Origin: an uncultured Cellvibrio sp.
GTDB lineage: Bacteria > Pseudomonadota > Gammaproteobacteria > Pseudomonadales > Cellvibrionaceae
Direction: 5' to 3'
Assembly: GCA_946481735.1 (NCBI GenBank)
Contig: CAMLOU010000066.1
Location: 1 to 23,587 of the forward strand
DNA: 23,587 nucleotides
The number at the start of each line of letters is the position of its first letter. The stretch's first letter is position 1. The position numbers and the translations under genes are program-made. Positions 15,665-23,587 of the stretch are shown here, in pieces. The notes beneath the pieces were generated by a model, which saw only the letters and a list, made by a program, of their open reading frames with translations, made no database searches and was not told the DNA's origin.

Positions 15665-17824
15665 TTATTGGGGCGTCAAACTCCACCAATTAATGTTCCA
15701 CCCACCATTGCGCACATAGATCGACAAGGTCTGTTGACCCGCTTCCAGATACACGTTGTTGGATATGGTGGTCCAGTTCTGCCAGCCGCCGGTGTTGGGC
15801 ACGGTATTCACCACCAGGTCCGTCGCGTTGCGGCTCAGCACTAATTGACCCGTGCTGTTGGGTGAGGCCACCCGGTATTGCACCGTGTACCAGCCCGCGC
15901 TGGGAATATTGATCGGGTAAGTCATCCAGTCATTGCTATCAATATGGCTCGCATTAAAACCGCCGCCGGCATCAGTGGTGGTTTCCATGCGCACACCGGC
16001 ATGGGCATTGAAGTGCTCGGCTTCAATGCGCTGTCCTACCGTGGGACGGTAGTTCATCCAATAGGTGATCTCAGCATTGCGCACCAGCGCCTGACTGGCA
16101 AAGGAACGGAAGTAATTTTCAATCTGCGCCACGGTGGCGGTGCTGATGTTGATACTGCCCATGGTGCCGCCGTTGTTGCTGTTGGTCACCATACCCCACC
16201 CCCAGGAACCGGGGTTGCCGTTAGAACCACCGAAGGACACCGTCTTGTAAGCCCAGTTGGTCGCGGCCCAGCCGTACATGTTGTAGATATCGTAGGTCTT
16301 GCGCAGCATCTGCCCGCCCGCCGCGCCGAGCAGCGTCCAGGGCTGGAATTCGCCTACAAAGAACGGCGTGTCCAGGCTGGTAATACGGTTGTTCCAGTCA
16401 CAGGTTTCACCGGTGCCGGTGGGGCTGCAATGAAGCCAGTTACTGTGAACATTGATGTGGTGCGCATTGCCGGTGCCTTCACTCCATCCCCACAGGCCGG
16501 GGTAAAAATGCATCTCAAAGGCCACATTGCTGTTCATGCCGCGCCCGGAAGGATGACCGTAAGCGTCAATGCCGCCAGTGTTGTGGCCGGGCAGGATGAT
16601 CATGGTATCCGGGTCTTTCGCACGGGCAACGTGATACAGCTCGGTAGAAAAATCCGCGAGGGTGTCGGCATCAGTACCCCAGGGTTCATTCAATAAACCG
16701 TATGCGGCGACCGCACCGCGCCCGCGATAGCGGGATGCAATCATGTCCCACAACCACTTGGTGCGATCGCGGTATTGGGCTGAACCCCACAACTCGTTTT
16801 TACCGGCACAACCGGAATGGTGTTCCCAGCCCTGGCTCCCGGCCGCGCCGTGCAGATCGAGGATGGTGTACATACCGCGCTTTTCCGCTTCATCGATGGC
16901 GTAATCCAGATACTGCCAGGCATCCGGCCGCAGGGTGTAAGGGGCGTTCTCGTTTTCGATCAGGTTGTACATAAATGGAATGCGTACCACGTTCATTCCC
17001 ATGGCCTGCATATGGTCCCAGTCCCGCGCGGTGATCCAGCTATCGCGGAAGATATCCATCAGGCGCTCTTTTTCGGCGTAGCCAAGCCGCCCGGTGAGCG
17101 CGCCTTCCAGCGTACATTGGTCATGGATAGTGCCAGCGTTGGTGGACATGTTTTCGTTCATCATCCAGAACTCCAACTGTAGCCAGTTGCCCACGTTGGT
17201 ACCGCGCAGGTTGACGCGGTTGCCGTTGGGGTCGACCCAATAACGCCCGCTTTGTTTGAGTTTGGGTAACGGGGTCCAGCTCGCCTGGCGAGTTAACTCC
17301 ACCCAGTTGATATTCCAGCCGCCGGTGCGGGCAAATAGGGTAATGTTCTGTGGCCCGGCTTCCAGATAAACCGCTGAGCTGACGGTCGTCCAGTTCTGCC
17401 AACCGCCGGTATTGGGGATGCTGGTGTCTTCGGTGAGGTCCTGGCCGTTACGGCCCAGTACCACCTGACCGGTGCTGCCGGTAGATGCCACCCGGTAACG
17501 CACATCGTACCAACCCGCCGTAGCCGGATTGATGGAATAGGTCATCCAGTCGTTGGTATCGATCCAGCCGACATTCTGGCCACCGCCGCTGTCGGTGGTG
17601 GTTTCCAGCTCCACACCGGCCATGCTGGTGTAACTCTCAGCCTGGACCCGTCCCGGCAAGGCAGTTTGGGCTTGGGTAAGGGATGGGGTAAGCGATGACA
17701 GGACGCAGCTACCGGCGAGCAAACCTGTCCATAACAGGCGCTTGCAGCGCGCGACAGCGTGTGCGGGTAAACATAACGAGCGAATAACGTTTGAGGCAGT
17801 CGTCTTGGCCTTGGTTTTTTTCAT
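15665..17824 (-). CDS. Secreted GH5 glycanase with CBM6 at both ends
   Basis: This 719-residue secreted enzyme is a paralogue of the GH5 at 12281-14971. An unusually long, basic N-region (about 30 residues) precedes the hydrophobic core LLWTGLLAGSCVLSSL; cleavage is likely near TQAQ-TAL, although AGSC could serve as a weak lipobox. Order: CBM6 at ~57-178; GH5 barrel ~185-592 with 'LRGTNVGNWLQLEFWMM', acid/base Glu380 in GLLNEPWG and nucleophile Glu492 in GEFQPW; second CBM6 at ~598-719. The two CBM6 copies are close duplicates sharing 'NTGGWQNWTT', 'VYLEAG' and 'GGWNINW'. The barrel ends without the large insertion seen in the paralogue, going from MVTN to 'STATVAQIENYF' in about ten residues. 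It is the first gene of the minus-strand block and faces the divergent AraC-type regulator. Substrate probably a beta-glucan. Confidence 0.92.
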   Translation of the reverse strand: MKKTKAKTTASNVIRSLCLPAHAVARCKRLLWTGLLAGSCVLSSLTPSLTQAQTALPGRVQAESYTSMAGVELETTTDSGGGQNVGWIDTNDWMTYSINPATAGWYDVRYRVASTGSTGQVVLGRNGQDLTEDTSIPNTGGWQNWTTVSSAVYLEAGPQNITLFARTGGWNINWVELTRQASWTPLPKLKQSGRYWVDPNGNRVNLRGTNVGNWLQLEFWMMNENMSTNAGTIHDQCTLEGALTGRLGYAEKERLMDIFRDSWITARDWDHMQAMGMNVVRIPFMYNLIENENAPYTLRPDAWQYLDYAIDEAEKRGMYTILDLHGAAGSQGWEHHSGCAGKNELWGSAQYRDRTKWLWDMIASRYRGRGAVAAYGLLNEPWGTDADTLADFSTELYHVARAKDPDTMIILPGHNTGGIDAYGHPSGRGMNSNVAFEMHFYPGLWGWSEGTGNAHHINVHSNWLHCSPTGTGETCDWNNRITSLDTPFFVGEFQPWTLLGAAGGQMLRKTYDIYNMYGWAATNWAYKTVSFGGSNGNPGSWGWGMVTNSNNGGTMGSINISTATVAQIENYFRSFASQALVRNAEITYWMNYRPTVGQRIEAEHFNAHAGVRMETTTDAGGGFNASHIDSNDWMTYPINIPSAGWYTVQYRVASPNSTGQLVLSRNATDLVVNTVPNTGGWQNWTTISNNVYLEAGQQTLSIYVRNGGWNINWWSLTPQ

Positions 17825-18398
17825 GATGAAATACCTGGGAGTTTTATTGTTATCGCCATAACCGGGCTTTTATTTGCAACGACCGAAGCACCCTTGCCAT
17901 GGCGGGTTGGATCGCGACAGCGACCAGCGCTGTATCCTGTCCGAGACTAAGGTGAGTGGAGAGGTTTGTCGTTCGGCTAAAAAAATCTGTGTCGAACCCG
18001 CGCCGTTACTCGCGCGCGTCCGCGCACCTGTGATGCAGTTCAAACGGCATATCGCCGGTTCAGCGCTGTGGTTGAGGGCGATTTTCACTTCGTACCGGAA
18101 GCGGCAATTGCCACAATCGTGCATGTCATAAGATGAGAAATTTTTTACGGGCTGCGCAATCGTTGAGTCGCCGCACCGAAGCTGGCAACTGGCATTCGCG
18201 TATGGCCAGGCTCCAATTATTTGGGCTATGATCTTGCCCGCCACTCTGGGACAATATCCGGCGCACCTGACCGCTCACCGATAAAGTCTTGCAGACCACC
18301 AGCCTGCATTTATCCAGCACGTTTATGTCACCCGCGTCGAGACTCCCTCTTCACCGCGTGATGCATAACAATAATGATTGAAGCAAGGGCAGAACCCC
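17825..18398. other. Divergent intergenic region between the GH5/CBM6 gene and the AraC-type regulator
   Basis: No credible gene is seen in these 574 bases; the open frames on both strands lack a ribosome site and family features. The region must hold the promoters for both divergent genes. A hairpin at 17909-17937 (GGAT, a 4-base bulge and ACAGCG pairing with CGCTGT and ATCC, loop ACCAG) lies 85-113 bases before the GH5 start. TCGAACCCGC (17992-18001) recurs at 15110-15119 in the leader of the other GH5 gene, and TTACTCG occurs close by in both. These may be shared operator parts, but the match is short. Confidence 0.45.
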
Positions 18399-19568
18399 AT
18401 GAACGAAGTTGTATTTAATTTTCATGACGTGGTTTTACTGATGACCGCCATGCAATGCTGCTTTTTTGCGGTATTGCTCGTCGCCACCAACACCAGCAAA
18501 TCCCCCAGCAACTATTTCCTTGCCGCCTTCTTGTTGGCCCATGCGTTTATTCCGCTGCATGAATTAATCCTGTGGGGTGCAGTATTCAAATGGAAAGTGC
18601 GGGAAGTCTTTCCGCAGGCGTTTTTTGTCGGTGGTTTTGCCTATTACGTGGATGCAGTACTGCTCTATTTTTATGTGAAATCGCTGGTGTTCCGCGACTT
18701 TGCGCTCAAGCGTCGGGACTTGCTGCATTTGATCCCGTTGGGCCTGTTTATTGTGTTTATGGGTGTGGCGTTTTACAGCCGTCCTTTTGCCGAACGGATT
18801 GAATTAATTCGCGATGAAATCTTTGTCTACGGTGCCGCGTATATCTCGATGGATTTTTTCTGTAAATCCTTGCGTGTTGTGTACTGCGCGTTAAGTTTTC
18901 TGTTGATCCTGAAATACAAAGACATCCTCAAATCGACCCATTCCAACATTGAAAAGGTTGACCTGCTGTGGCTCAAGCTGCTGGTCATCGGCTTCCTTGG
19001 TGTCACCATCATGGAGGTGATCCTGAGCATCTCCAAGGTGGTCGGTCTAATCAAAACCCACGATTTAAAAGTCTTTGAATATATCGGCCTGACCGGATAC
19101 TACTCATTGTTTATCCTGGTGAATCTGCTGGTGTTTACCAGCATGCGTTACTTCGCCACCTTCGAAGCGGTGCGGCAAAAAGACAGCCACAAAAAGCCGC
19201 TCAACGACAAGTTGCTCAATCCCGAATTTGCCGAGCGGATTGACGGCATGATGCGCAGTGAAAAACCTTACCTGTTGCCCGACATTACCCTCGATATCCT
19301 CGCCGACAAACTGGCCATACCCGCCAAGGATTTGTCGATGACTATCAACCGGCATTTCCATAACAATTTTTACGAATTCATCAACAACTACCGCATTGAA
19401 GAAGCGCGCAAGATGTTGATCGACCCCAAACACAAACATAAAACCATCACCGATATTTACCTGGAGGTGGGGTTTAACAGCAAGTCGGTGTTCAACACCT
19501 TTTTCAAGAAGATCCTGAAGGTGACCCCGTCGCAGTATCGGCAGGAACACGGGGAGGCCAAAAAGTAA
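18399..19568 (+). CDS. AraC-family regulator with multi-pass membrane N-terminus
   Basis: This 389-residue protein joins a membrane sensor-like N-terminal half to a C-terminal AraC/XylS DNA-binding domain. About seven hydrophobic segments lie between residues 8 and 250 (for example VVLLMTAMQCCFFAVLLVAT, LHLIPLGLFIVFMGVAFY and LLVIGFLGVTIMEVILSI). The double helix-turn-helix covers ~290-385: the first in 'LDILADKLAIPAKDLSMTIN', the second in 'ITDIYLEVGFNSKSVFNTFF' with the family ending 'KKILKVTPSQYRQ'. The start is ATG 18399, with AAGGG nine bases upstream; an in-frame TTG at 18378 is less likely. It is divergent from the GH5/CBM6 gene, and membrane AraC proteins are often found beside glycan-use genes in related bacteria, so control of the glucan block in response to an envelope signal is a fair inference. 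Confidence 0.88.
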   Translation: MNEVVFNFHDVVLLMTAMQCCFFAVLLVATNTSKSPSNYFLAAFLLAHAFIPLHELILWGAVFKWKVREVFPQAFFVGGFAYYVDAVLLYFYVKSLVFRDFALKRRDLLHLIPLGLFIVFMGVAFYSRPFAERIELIRDEIFVYGAAYISMDFFCKSLRVVYCALSFLLILKYKDILKSTHSNIEKVDLLWLKLLVIGFLGVTIMEVILSISKVVGLIKTHDLKVFEYIGLTGYYSLFILVNLLVFTSMRYFATFEAVRQKDSHKKPLNDKLLNPEFAERIDGMMRSEKPYLLPDITLDILADKLAIPAKDLSMTINRHFHNNFYEFINNYRIEEARKMLIDPKHKHKTITDIYLEVGFNSKSVFNTFFKKILKVTPSQYRQEHGEAKK

Positions 19569-19601
19569 GGCGTCAAGGGGCTCCCGGGGCGGGGCGGTTT
19601 G

Positions 19602-19630
19602 TTGTGGCACTGTCGGTGCACGGTTATACT
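19602..19630 (+). promoter_or_regulatory. Candidate sigma-70 promoter of the lptM-lysA operon
   Basis: TTGTGG (19602-19607) and TATACT (19625-19630) have the ideal 17-base spacing and lie 64 bases before the lptM start, in the 125-base gap after the regulator gene. The -10 matches 5 of 6 consensus bases, the -35 only 3. Confidence 0.5.
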
Positions 19631-19693
19631 GCCCGCTGTTTTGACCTCTGTTTGCCCGGACCAACGGGCGAGATTCGGCTCCGGGAATTCACC

Positions 19694-19822
19694 ATGAAAT
19701 CGTTATCCGCGTTGTTGTTATTCGCTTGCCTGTGGCTGAGCGGCTGTGGCCAGACCGGCCCACTGTACCTGCCGGAAAAGGAACAACCGCAACCGGAAGC
19801 CCCTGCCGAATCACAAGACTAG
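19694..19822 (+). CDS. lptM: LptM-type small lipoprotein (YifL/LppL)
   Basis: This is a 42-residue lipoprotein with signal peptide SLSALLLFACLWLSGC (lipobox LSGC, Cys18) and the family hallmark GQTGPLYLP just after the Cys, then a Pro/Glu-rich tail. LptM (YifL) is known in E. coli to help the LptDE lipopolysaccharide translocon reach its oxidised, active form. It is shorter than the 67-residue E. coli protein because its disordered tail is short. It stands 29 bases before lysA; the same lipoprotein-lysA-dapF order is known in Pseudomonas, where the gene is called lppL. ATG 19694 is chosen because the signal peptide begins there; the upstream extension of the frame has no signal features. Confidence 0.88.
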   Translation: MKSLSALLLFACLWLSGCGQTGPLYLPEKEQPQPEAPAESQD

Positions 19823-19851
19823 CCGCCTTTTTTGCCTGATCGAGTCTATCT

Positions 19852-21099
19852 ATGCAGCATTTTCAACCACGCAACGGCGAACTCCACGTCGAAGATGTGC
19901 CCCTGAGCGCCGTTGCCGAACGCTTCGGCACCCCGACTTACGTCTACAGCCGTGCCGCGTTTACCCAGCATTACCTGTCCTACGCCCAGGCCTTGGGTGA
20001 TCATCCGGGCATGGTGTGTTACGCCATCAAAGCCAATTCCAACCTCGCGATCCTGAACCTGCTGGCCAAGCTCGGCGCCGGGTTCGATATCGTCTCCGGT
20101 GGGGAGCTTGAGCGCGTATTGCGCGCGGGCGGCGACCCGGCGCGCATTGTGTTTTCCGGCGTGGGCAAAACCCCGGAAGAGATGGCCCGGGCGCTGGATG
20201 TCGGCATCTTCTGCTTCAACGTGGAATCCGAAGCCGAGCTGGAGATCCTCGCCCAGGTCGCCGCGGACAAAGGCATGGTGGCCAATATTTCTTTGCGGGT
20301 GAACCCGGATGTGGATGCCAACACCCACCCCTACATCTCCACCGGCCTGAAAGAAAACAAGTTCGGTATCGATATCCAGCGCGCCCCGGCGGTCTATCGT
20401 CGCGCGGCCGAATTGCCGAGCCTGAAGATCAAAGGGCTGGATTGCCACATCGGGTCCCAGCTCACGCAACTGACGCCCTTCCTCGATGCACTGGATCGTT
20501 TGCTGTTGCTGGTTGATGAGCTGGAAAGTGCAGGTATTATGATTTCCCATCTGGACCTTGGGGGCGGCTTGGGCGTGACCTATCGCAACGAAACGCCGCC
20601 GCCGGTGGCGGATTATATGGCCGCTATCAAACAGCGCCTGGGCGATCGTAAGCTGAGCCTGATGTTTGAACCGGGGCGCTCGATTTCTGCCAACGCGGGC
20701 GTCTTGCTGACCAAGGTCATGTATTTAAAGCCCACCGAACACAAGAATTTTGCGATCATCGACGCCGCCATGAATGACAATATCCGCCCCTCGCTCTACC
20801 AGGCGTGGCAAGATATTCGTCCGGTCAAGCCGCGCGCGGGCGGTACAAAAACCTGGGACCTGGTAGGTCCGATTTGCGAAACCGGTGACTTTCTCGGCAA
20901 GGACCGCGAACTGGCCATCGAACCCGGTGATTTGTTAGCCGTCATGTCCACCGGCGCCTATGGTTTCAGCATGAGTTCCAACTACAACACCCGCGGCCGC
21001 GCCGCCGAGGTGATTGTCGATGGCGACCAGATGTTTGTGGTGCGCGAGCGCGAAACCATCGACGATATGTTACGCGGCGAAAGCCTGTTACCGGATTAA
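19852..21099 (+). CDS. lysA: Diaminopimelate decarboxylase
   Basis: This 415-residue PLP enzyme catalyses the last step of lysine synthesis, meso-diaminopimelate to L-lysine plus CO2, in the cytoplasm. The fold-type III barrel carries the PLP lysine Lys60 in CYAIKANSN, 'DIVSGGELERVLRAG', His199 in LDCHIGSQ, the glycine-rich phosphate-binding 'LDLGGGLGV' and 'FEPGRSI' near 273. The C-terminal barrel carries Cys342 in GPICETGDFL, which reaches the neighbouring active site in the dimer, and the family ending 'YNTRGRAAEV'. Length is typical (about 415-420). It sits between lptM and dapF with a 15-base gap to dapF, so the last two DAP-pathway steps are encoded together. Confidence 0.97.
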   Translation: MQHFQPRNGELHVEDVPLSAVAERFGTPTYVYSRAAFTQHYLSYAQALGDHPGMVCYAIKANSNLAILNLLAKLGAGFDIVSGGELERVLRAGGDPARIVFSGVGKTPEEMARALDVGIFCFNVESEAELEILAQVAADKGMVANISLRVNPDVDANTHPYISTGLKENKFGIDIQRAPAVYRRAAELPSLKIKGLDCHIGSQLTQLTPFLDALDRLLLLVDELESAGIMISHLDLGGGLGVTYRNETPPPVADYMAAIKQRLGDRKLSLMFEPGRSISANAGVLLTKVMYLKPTEHKNFAIIDAAMNDNIRPSLYQAWQDIRPVKPRAGGTKTWDLVGPICETGDFLGKDRELAIEPGDLLAVMSTGAYGFSMSSNYNTRGRAAEVIVDGDQMFVVRERETIDDMLRGESLLPD

Positions 21100-21114
21100 C
21101 GGAAGGAATACGCA

Positions 21115-21945
21115 ATGCGTCTGCGGTTTAGCAAAATGCACGGTTTGGGCAACGACTTCATGGTGATTGATGGGGTCAGCCAAAAGGTGCGTTTGAGCCC
21201 CGAAAAGATTCGCCAATTAGCCGACCGGCATTTCGGTATCGGCTTCGATCAGCTCTTGGTGGTTGAAGCCCCGGAAAGTCCCGACGTGGATTTTCGTTAC
21301 CGCATCTTTAACAGTGACGGCGGCGAAGTGGAAAACTGTGGCAACGGCGCCCGCTGTTTTGCCGTGTTTGTGCGCGACCGCAAGTTGACCGGCAAGAATC
21401 TGATTACCGTGGAAACCGCTGGCGGCATCATGACCTTGCAGATCACCGAGAACGGCGAGGTCTGCGTCAATATGGGTGTGCCGCGCCTGGTACCGGCAGA
21501 GATTCCGTTCGACGCCGAGGCACAATCGGTCACCTATTCATTGGCCGTCGATAGCACGGCGCTGGAGATTTCCGCCGTCTCCATGGGCAATCCCCACGCC
21601 GTCACCCTGGTTGACGATGTGGCGACTGCACCGGTTGCGCAGCTTGGGCCACTGGTTGAACGCCATAACCGTTTTCCACAGCGGGTGAACGCTGGCTTTA
21701 TGCAAGTTGTCTCCAGCGATGAAATTAATCTGCGGGTATTCGAGCGCGGCGTCGGTGAAACCCTCGCCTGCGGCACCGGCGCCTGCGCAGCCGTGGTGGC
21801 TGGTAACCTGCGCCAGCTGATCGGCAATAACGTCAAAGTGAATCTTCCCGGTGGCAGCCTGCGCATCAGTTGGGCAGGCCCTGGTGAACCGGTGATGATG
21901 ACCGGCCCGGCCACCACCGTTTTTCATGGACAGGTAAAGATCTGA
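21115..21945 (+). CDS. dapF: Diaminopimelate epimerase
   Basis: This 276-residue, PLP-independent cytoplasmic enzyme converts LL- to meso-diaminopimelate, which feeds lysine synthesis and peptidoglycan. The two halves of the pseudo-symmetric fold each give one catalytic cysteine: Cys75 in '[12 protein letters not shown]' and Cys219 in '[12 protein letters not shown]'. Other family marks are '[13 protein letters not shown]' at the start and 'VSMGNPHAV' near 157. Length matches E. coli DapF (274). A good Shine-Dalgarno (GGAAGGA) precedes the ATG. Its stop overlaps the start of the next gene by one base (ATGA pattern), which points to coupled translation. Confidence 0.97.
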   Translation: MRLRFSKMHGLGNDFMVIDGVSQKVRLSPEKIRQLADRHFGIGFDQLLVVEAPESPDVDFRYRIFNSDGGEVENCGNGARCFAVFVRDRKLTGKNLITVETAGGIMTLQITENGEVCVNMGVPRLVPAEIPFDAEAQSVTYSLAVDSTALEISAVSMGNPHAVTLVDDVATAPVAQLGPLVERHNRFPQRVNAGFMQVVSSDEINLRVFERGVGETLACGTGACAAVVAGNLRQLIGNNVKVNLPGGSLRISWAGPGEPVMMTGPATTVFHGQVKI

Positions 21946-22640
21946 TGACCGATAAAAAATCCCCTACCCTGGCTGATCCACTGGACCCCGAACAGGTTGC
22001 GCATTACCTGCAACAGCACCCGGCGTTTTTTGTTGACCACCAGGATTTACTGGGTGATTTATTTCTACCCCACGAAAGCGGCCCGGCGGTGTCACTGGTT
22101 GAACGGCAGGTATCGATTCTGCGCGAACGCAATATCGACATGCGCAACCGCTTGAGCAAATTGCTCGACAACGCGCGGGAAAATGACAAGTTGTTTGATA
22201 AAACCAAGCGCCTGATCCTCAGCCTGCTGGAAGGCCAGGACCTTGGTGATATCGTCGACGCGCTGCATTACAGCTTCGATAAAGACTTCAATATCCATTT
22301 CACCAGCCTGCAACTCTACGGCAACATCGACAAACTCCCCAGCAGCCAGGCCCAGGTCGTTTCTATTGCGCAAGCGCGCGAACATATTGCGCCCTTGCTC
22401 AAAAGCAACCGCGCCATGTGCGGCACACTCGGGCACAAAGAGTTGAGCTTTTTGTTCGGTAAACACGCGGATGAAATTGGCTCTGTCGCGACCGTGCCGT
22501 TAATCCACGGCACCACCTTCGGCATGCTTGCCATCGCTAACCGCGATCCGAATTATTACCGCTCCAGCATGGGCACGTTGTTTTTGGGCTATATTGCAGA
22601 AGTATTGAATCGGTTATTGCCGAAATATTTACCGCGCTAA
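21945..22640 (+). CDS. DUF484 (GAF-like) protein
   Basis: This 231-residue cytoplasmic protein belongs to the DUF484 family, found between dapF and xerC in many gammaproteobacteria. The N-terminal part has 'VAHYLQQHPAFFVDHQDLL' and a helical, coiled-coil-like 'VSLVERQVSILRERNIDMRN'. The C-terminal ~130 residues have a GAF-like pattern (ILSLLEGQDLGDIVDALHYS, then 'SVATVPLIHGTTFGMLAIAN' and 'GTLFLGYIAEVLNRLLP'). No biochemical function is established. Its place beside xerC is conserved and may reflect cotranscription more than a shared role. It starts by overlapping the dapF stop and is followed after 33 bases by xerC. Confidence 0.9.
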   Translation: MTDKKSPTLADPLDPEQVAHYLQQHPAFFVDHQDLLGDLFLPHESGPAVSLVERQVSILRERNIDMRNRLSKLLDNARENDKLFDKTKRLILSLLEGQDLGDIVDALHYSFDKDFNIHFTSLQLYGNIDKLPSSQAQVVSIAQAREHIAPLLKSNRAMCGTLGHKELSFLFGKHADEIGSVATVPLIHGTTFGMLAIANRDPNYYRSSMGTLFLGYIAEVLNRLLPKYLPR

Positions 22641-22673
22641 TTAATCGCCAATCTATGGCAAGAGGATATGCGC

Positions 22674-23587
22674 ATGACTGAAGCTGCAACGCCTTTTGCT
22701 GACGAACTCGCTGCGTTTTTTACCTACATGCGTAGCGAAAAACAATTTTCGCCCCTGACGCAGGAAAACTATCAACGCGACCTGGAAAAATTCTGTCGCT
22801 TCTGCGCCAAGTATTCACTTCACGACCTCGCCGCAATTCAACCACAACATATTCGCCAGGGTGTTGCCGCCTTGCATCGCAGCGGCCTCGGCGGCAAAAG
22901 CCTGCAACGCTGGCTGTCGTCCCTGCGCAGTTTTTTTCGCTTTGCGATCAAGCGCGGCTGGATGAAGATCAATCCTGCCGATGGTATCCAGGCACCCAAG
23001 TCACCCAAGAAATTACCCAAAACCCTGGACGCGGATCAGACCGCACAATTTGTCGAGGTGAAAGGCGATAGTTTTATTGCCTGCCGCGACCGCGCGCTGC
23101 TGGAACTGGTGTATTCATCCGGCCTGCGTCTGGCCGAAGTCACTGGTTTGAATGTGACCGATGTCGACCTGAAAGAAGGCATGGTCAATGTAGTGGGCAA
23201 GGGTTCCAAGCAACGCATCTTACCGGTGGGGCGTCATGCGATAACCGCATTGCACGATTGGTTACCGCAACGCGCCTTGCATGCGCCTGCGGGTCAGACT
23301 GCTCTGTTTATTACACAGCGCGGTACCCGCATTGGTCATCGCGCGGTGCAATTGCGCATGCAGCAGTTGAGTGTGCAGCAGGGAATGGATAACCCGGTGC
23401 ATCCACACATGTTGCGTCATTCTTTTGCAAGTCATGTATTGGAGTCGAGTGGGGATTTGCGTTTGGTGCAGGAGTTGCTGGGCCACGCAAATATTTCTAC
23501 CACGCAGATTTATACGCACCTGGATTTTCAGCATCTGGCGAAGGTGTATGACAAGGCGCATCCGCGGGCGCAGCGGAAGAAGGATTC
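22674..23587 (+). CDS. xerC: Tyrosine recombinase XerC (3' end cut by window)
   Basis: This open frame reaches the window edge with 304 codons and no stop. XerC acts with XerD at dif to resolve chromosome dimers at division. The N-terminal SAM-like core-binding domain covers ~1-95 (LTQENYQRDLEKF). The catalytic domain shows all key residues: Arg152 in SSGLRLAEV, Lys176 in GKGSKQR, His245 and Arg248 in HPHMLRHSF, His271 in LLGHANIS and nucleophile Tyr280 in TQIYTH. It ends in 'LAKVYDKAHPRA', the usual XerC tail, so only a few codons are probably missing. ATG 22674 has AAGAGG eight bases before it; ATG 22668 is too close to that site. It is part of the lysA-dapF operon, as in pseudomonads. Confidence 0.95.
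   Translation, partial: MTEAATPFADELAAFFTYMRSEKQFSPLTQENYQRDLEKFCRFCAKYSLHDLAAIQPQHIRQGVAALHRSGLGGKSLQRWLSSLRSFFRFAIKRGWMKINPADGIQAPKSPKKLPKTLDADQTAQFVEVKGDSFIACRDRALLELVYSSGLRLAEVTGLNVTDVDLKEGMVNVVGKGSKQRILPVGRHAITALHDWLPQRALHAPAGQTALFITQRGTRIGHRAVQLRMQQLSVQQGMDNPVHPHMLRHSFASHVLESSGDLRLVQELLGHANISTTQIYTHLDFQHLAKVYDKAHPRAQRKKD

Noticed and set aside
15878..16696. 272-codon open frame on the plus strand opposite the GH5/CBM6 gene
   Set aside because: It is fully antisense to a clear GH5 gene, has no ribosome site or family features, and fits the usual shadow frame of GC-rich coding DNA.
17870..18244. 124-codon minus-strand frame in the divergent intergenic region
   Set aside because: No Shine-Dalgarno, Cys/Arg-rich composition without domain features, and position over the expected promoters.
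1..23587. CRISPR array, prophage, IS element, tRNA or rRNA
   Set aside because: No regularly spaced repeats, transposase, phage structural genes or RNA-gene signatures were seen. XerC is the housekeeping recombinase in its normal operon, not evidence of an integrated element.

Overview
The window looks like a chromosomal segment of a polysaccharide-degrading gammaproteobacterium, most likely Cellvibrio or a close relative. This placing is inferred from four things. The core block lptM-lysA-dapF-DUF484-xerC has the order known from pseudomonads and relatives. Two secreted lipoproteins carry Ser-rich linkers right after the lipobox cysteine. The window holds modular GH5 enzymes with CBM6 modules. 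TonB-dependent uptake genes are present. No phage, IS element, CRISPR array, tRNA or rRNA was seen.

Layout. (1) 56-2743, plus strand: a stress-type cluster. It has a small basic protein with a Rho_N/SAP-like C-terminus, then an exported DUF4142 protein, a YciE/YciF-type DUF892 ferritin-like protein, a second exported DUF4142 protein and a small low-complexity lipoprotein. (2) 2865-7310, plus strand: a TonB-dependent receptor, a PepSY-type inner-membrane protein with likely heme-ligand histidines (together an iron/siderophore-type uptake and reduction pair), and an overlapping HD-superfamily phosphohydrolase. (3) 7403-7852: a DUF2721 membrane protein. (4) 8104-9561: a surface lipoprotein with TP/Ser linkers and a DUF2135-like beta domain, closed by a clear rho-independent terminator. 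(5) 9730-17824, minus strand: a glucan-degradation block of one periplasmic GH3 beta-glucosidase and two paralogous GH5 enzymes. One GH5 is a lipoprotein with a Ser linker, Fn3 and CBM6. The other is secreted and carries CBM6 at both ends. (6) 18399-19568, plus strand, divergent from the GH5 genes: an AraC-type regulator whose N-terminal half is a multi-pass membrane domain, a plausible regulator of the block. (7) 19694 to the window end, plus strand: the lptM-lysA-dapF-DUF484-xerC operon, with xerC cut by the window edge a few codons from its expected end.

The glucan block reads as one working unit. Surface and secreted GH5 enzymes with CBMs would cut a polymer (beta-1,3/1,6- or beta-1,4-glucan; the sequence alone does not decide), the GH3 enzyme would finish oligomers in the periplasm, and the membrane AraC protein may sense a product. 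The most unusual points are three. The lipoprotein GH5 has an extra segment of about 180 residues, including a CBM4/9-like beta-sandwich signature, placed inside the C-terminal part of its catalytic barrel; comparison with the neighbouring paralogue shows this directly. The 693-base leader of that gene holds a chain of hairpins, two of them mutually exclusive, ending in a minus-strand intrinsic terminator about 200 bases before the start codon, which suggests an attenuator or riboswitch-like element. Five REP-type palindromes lie between genes.
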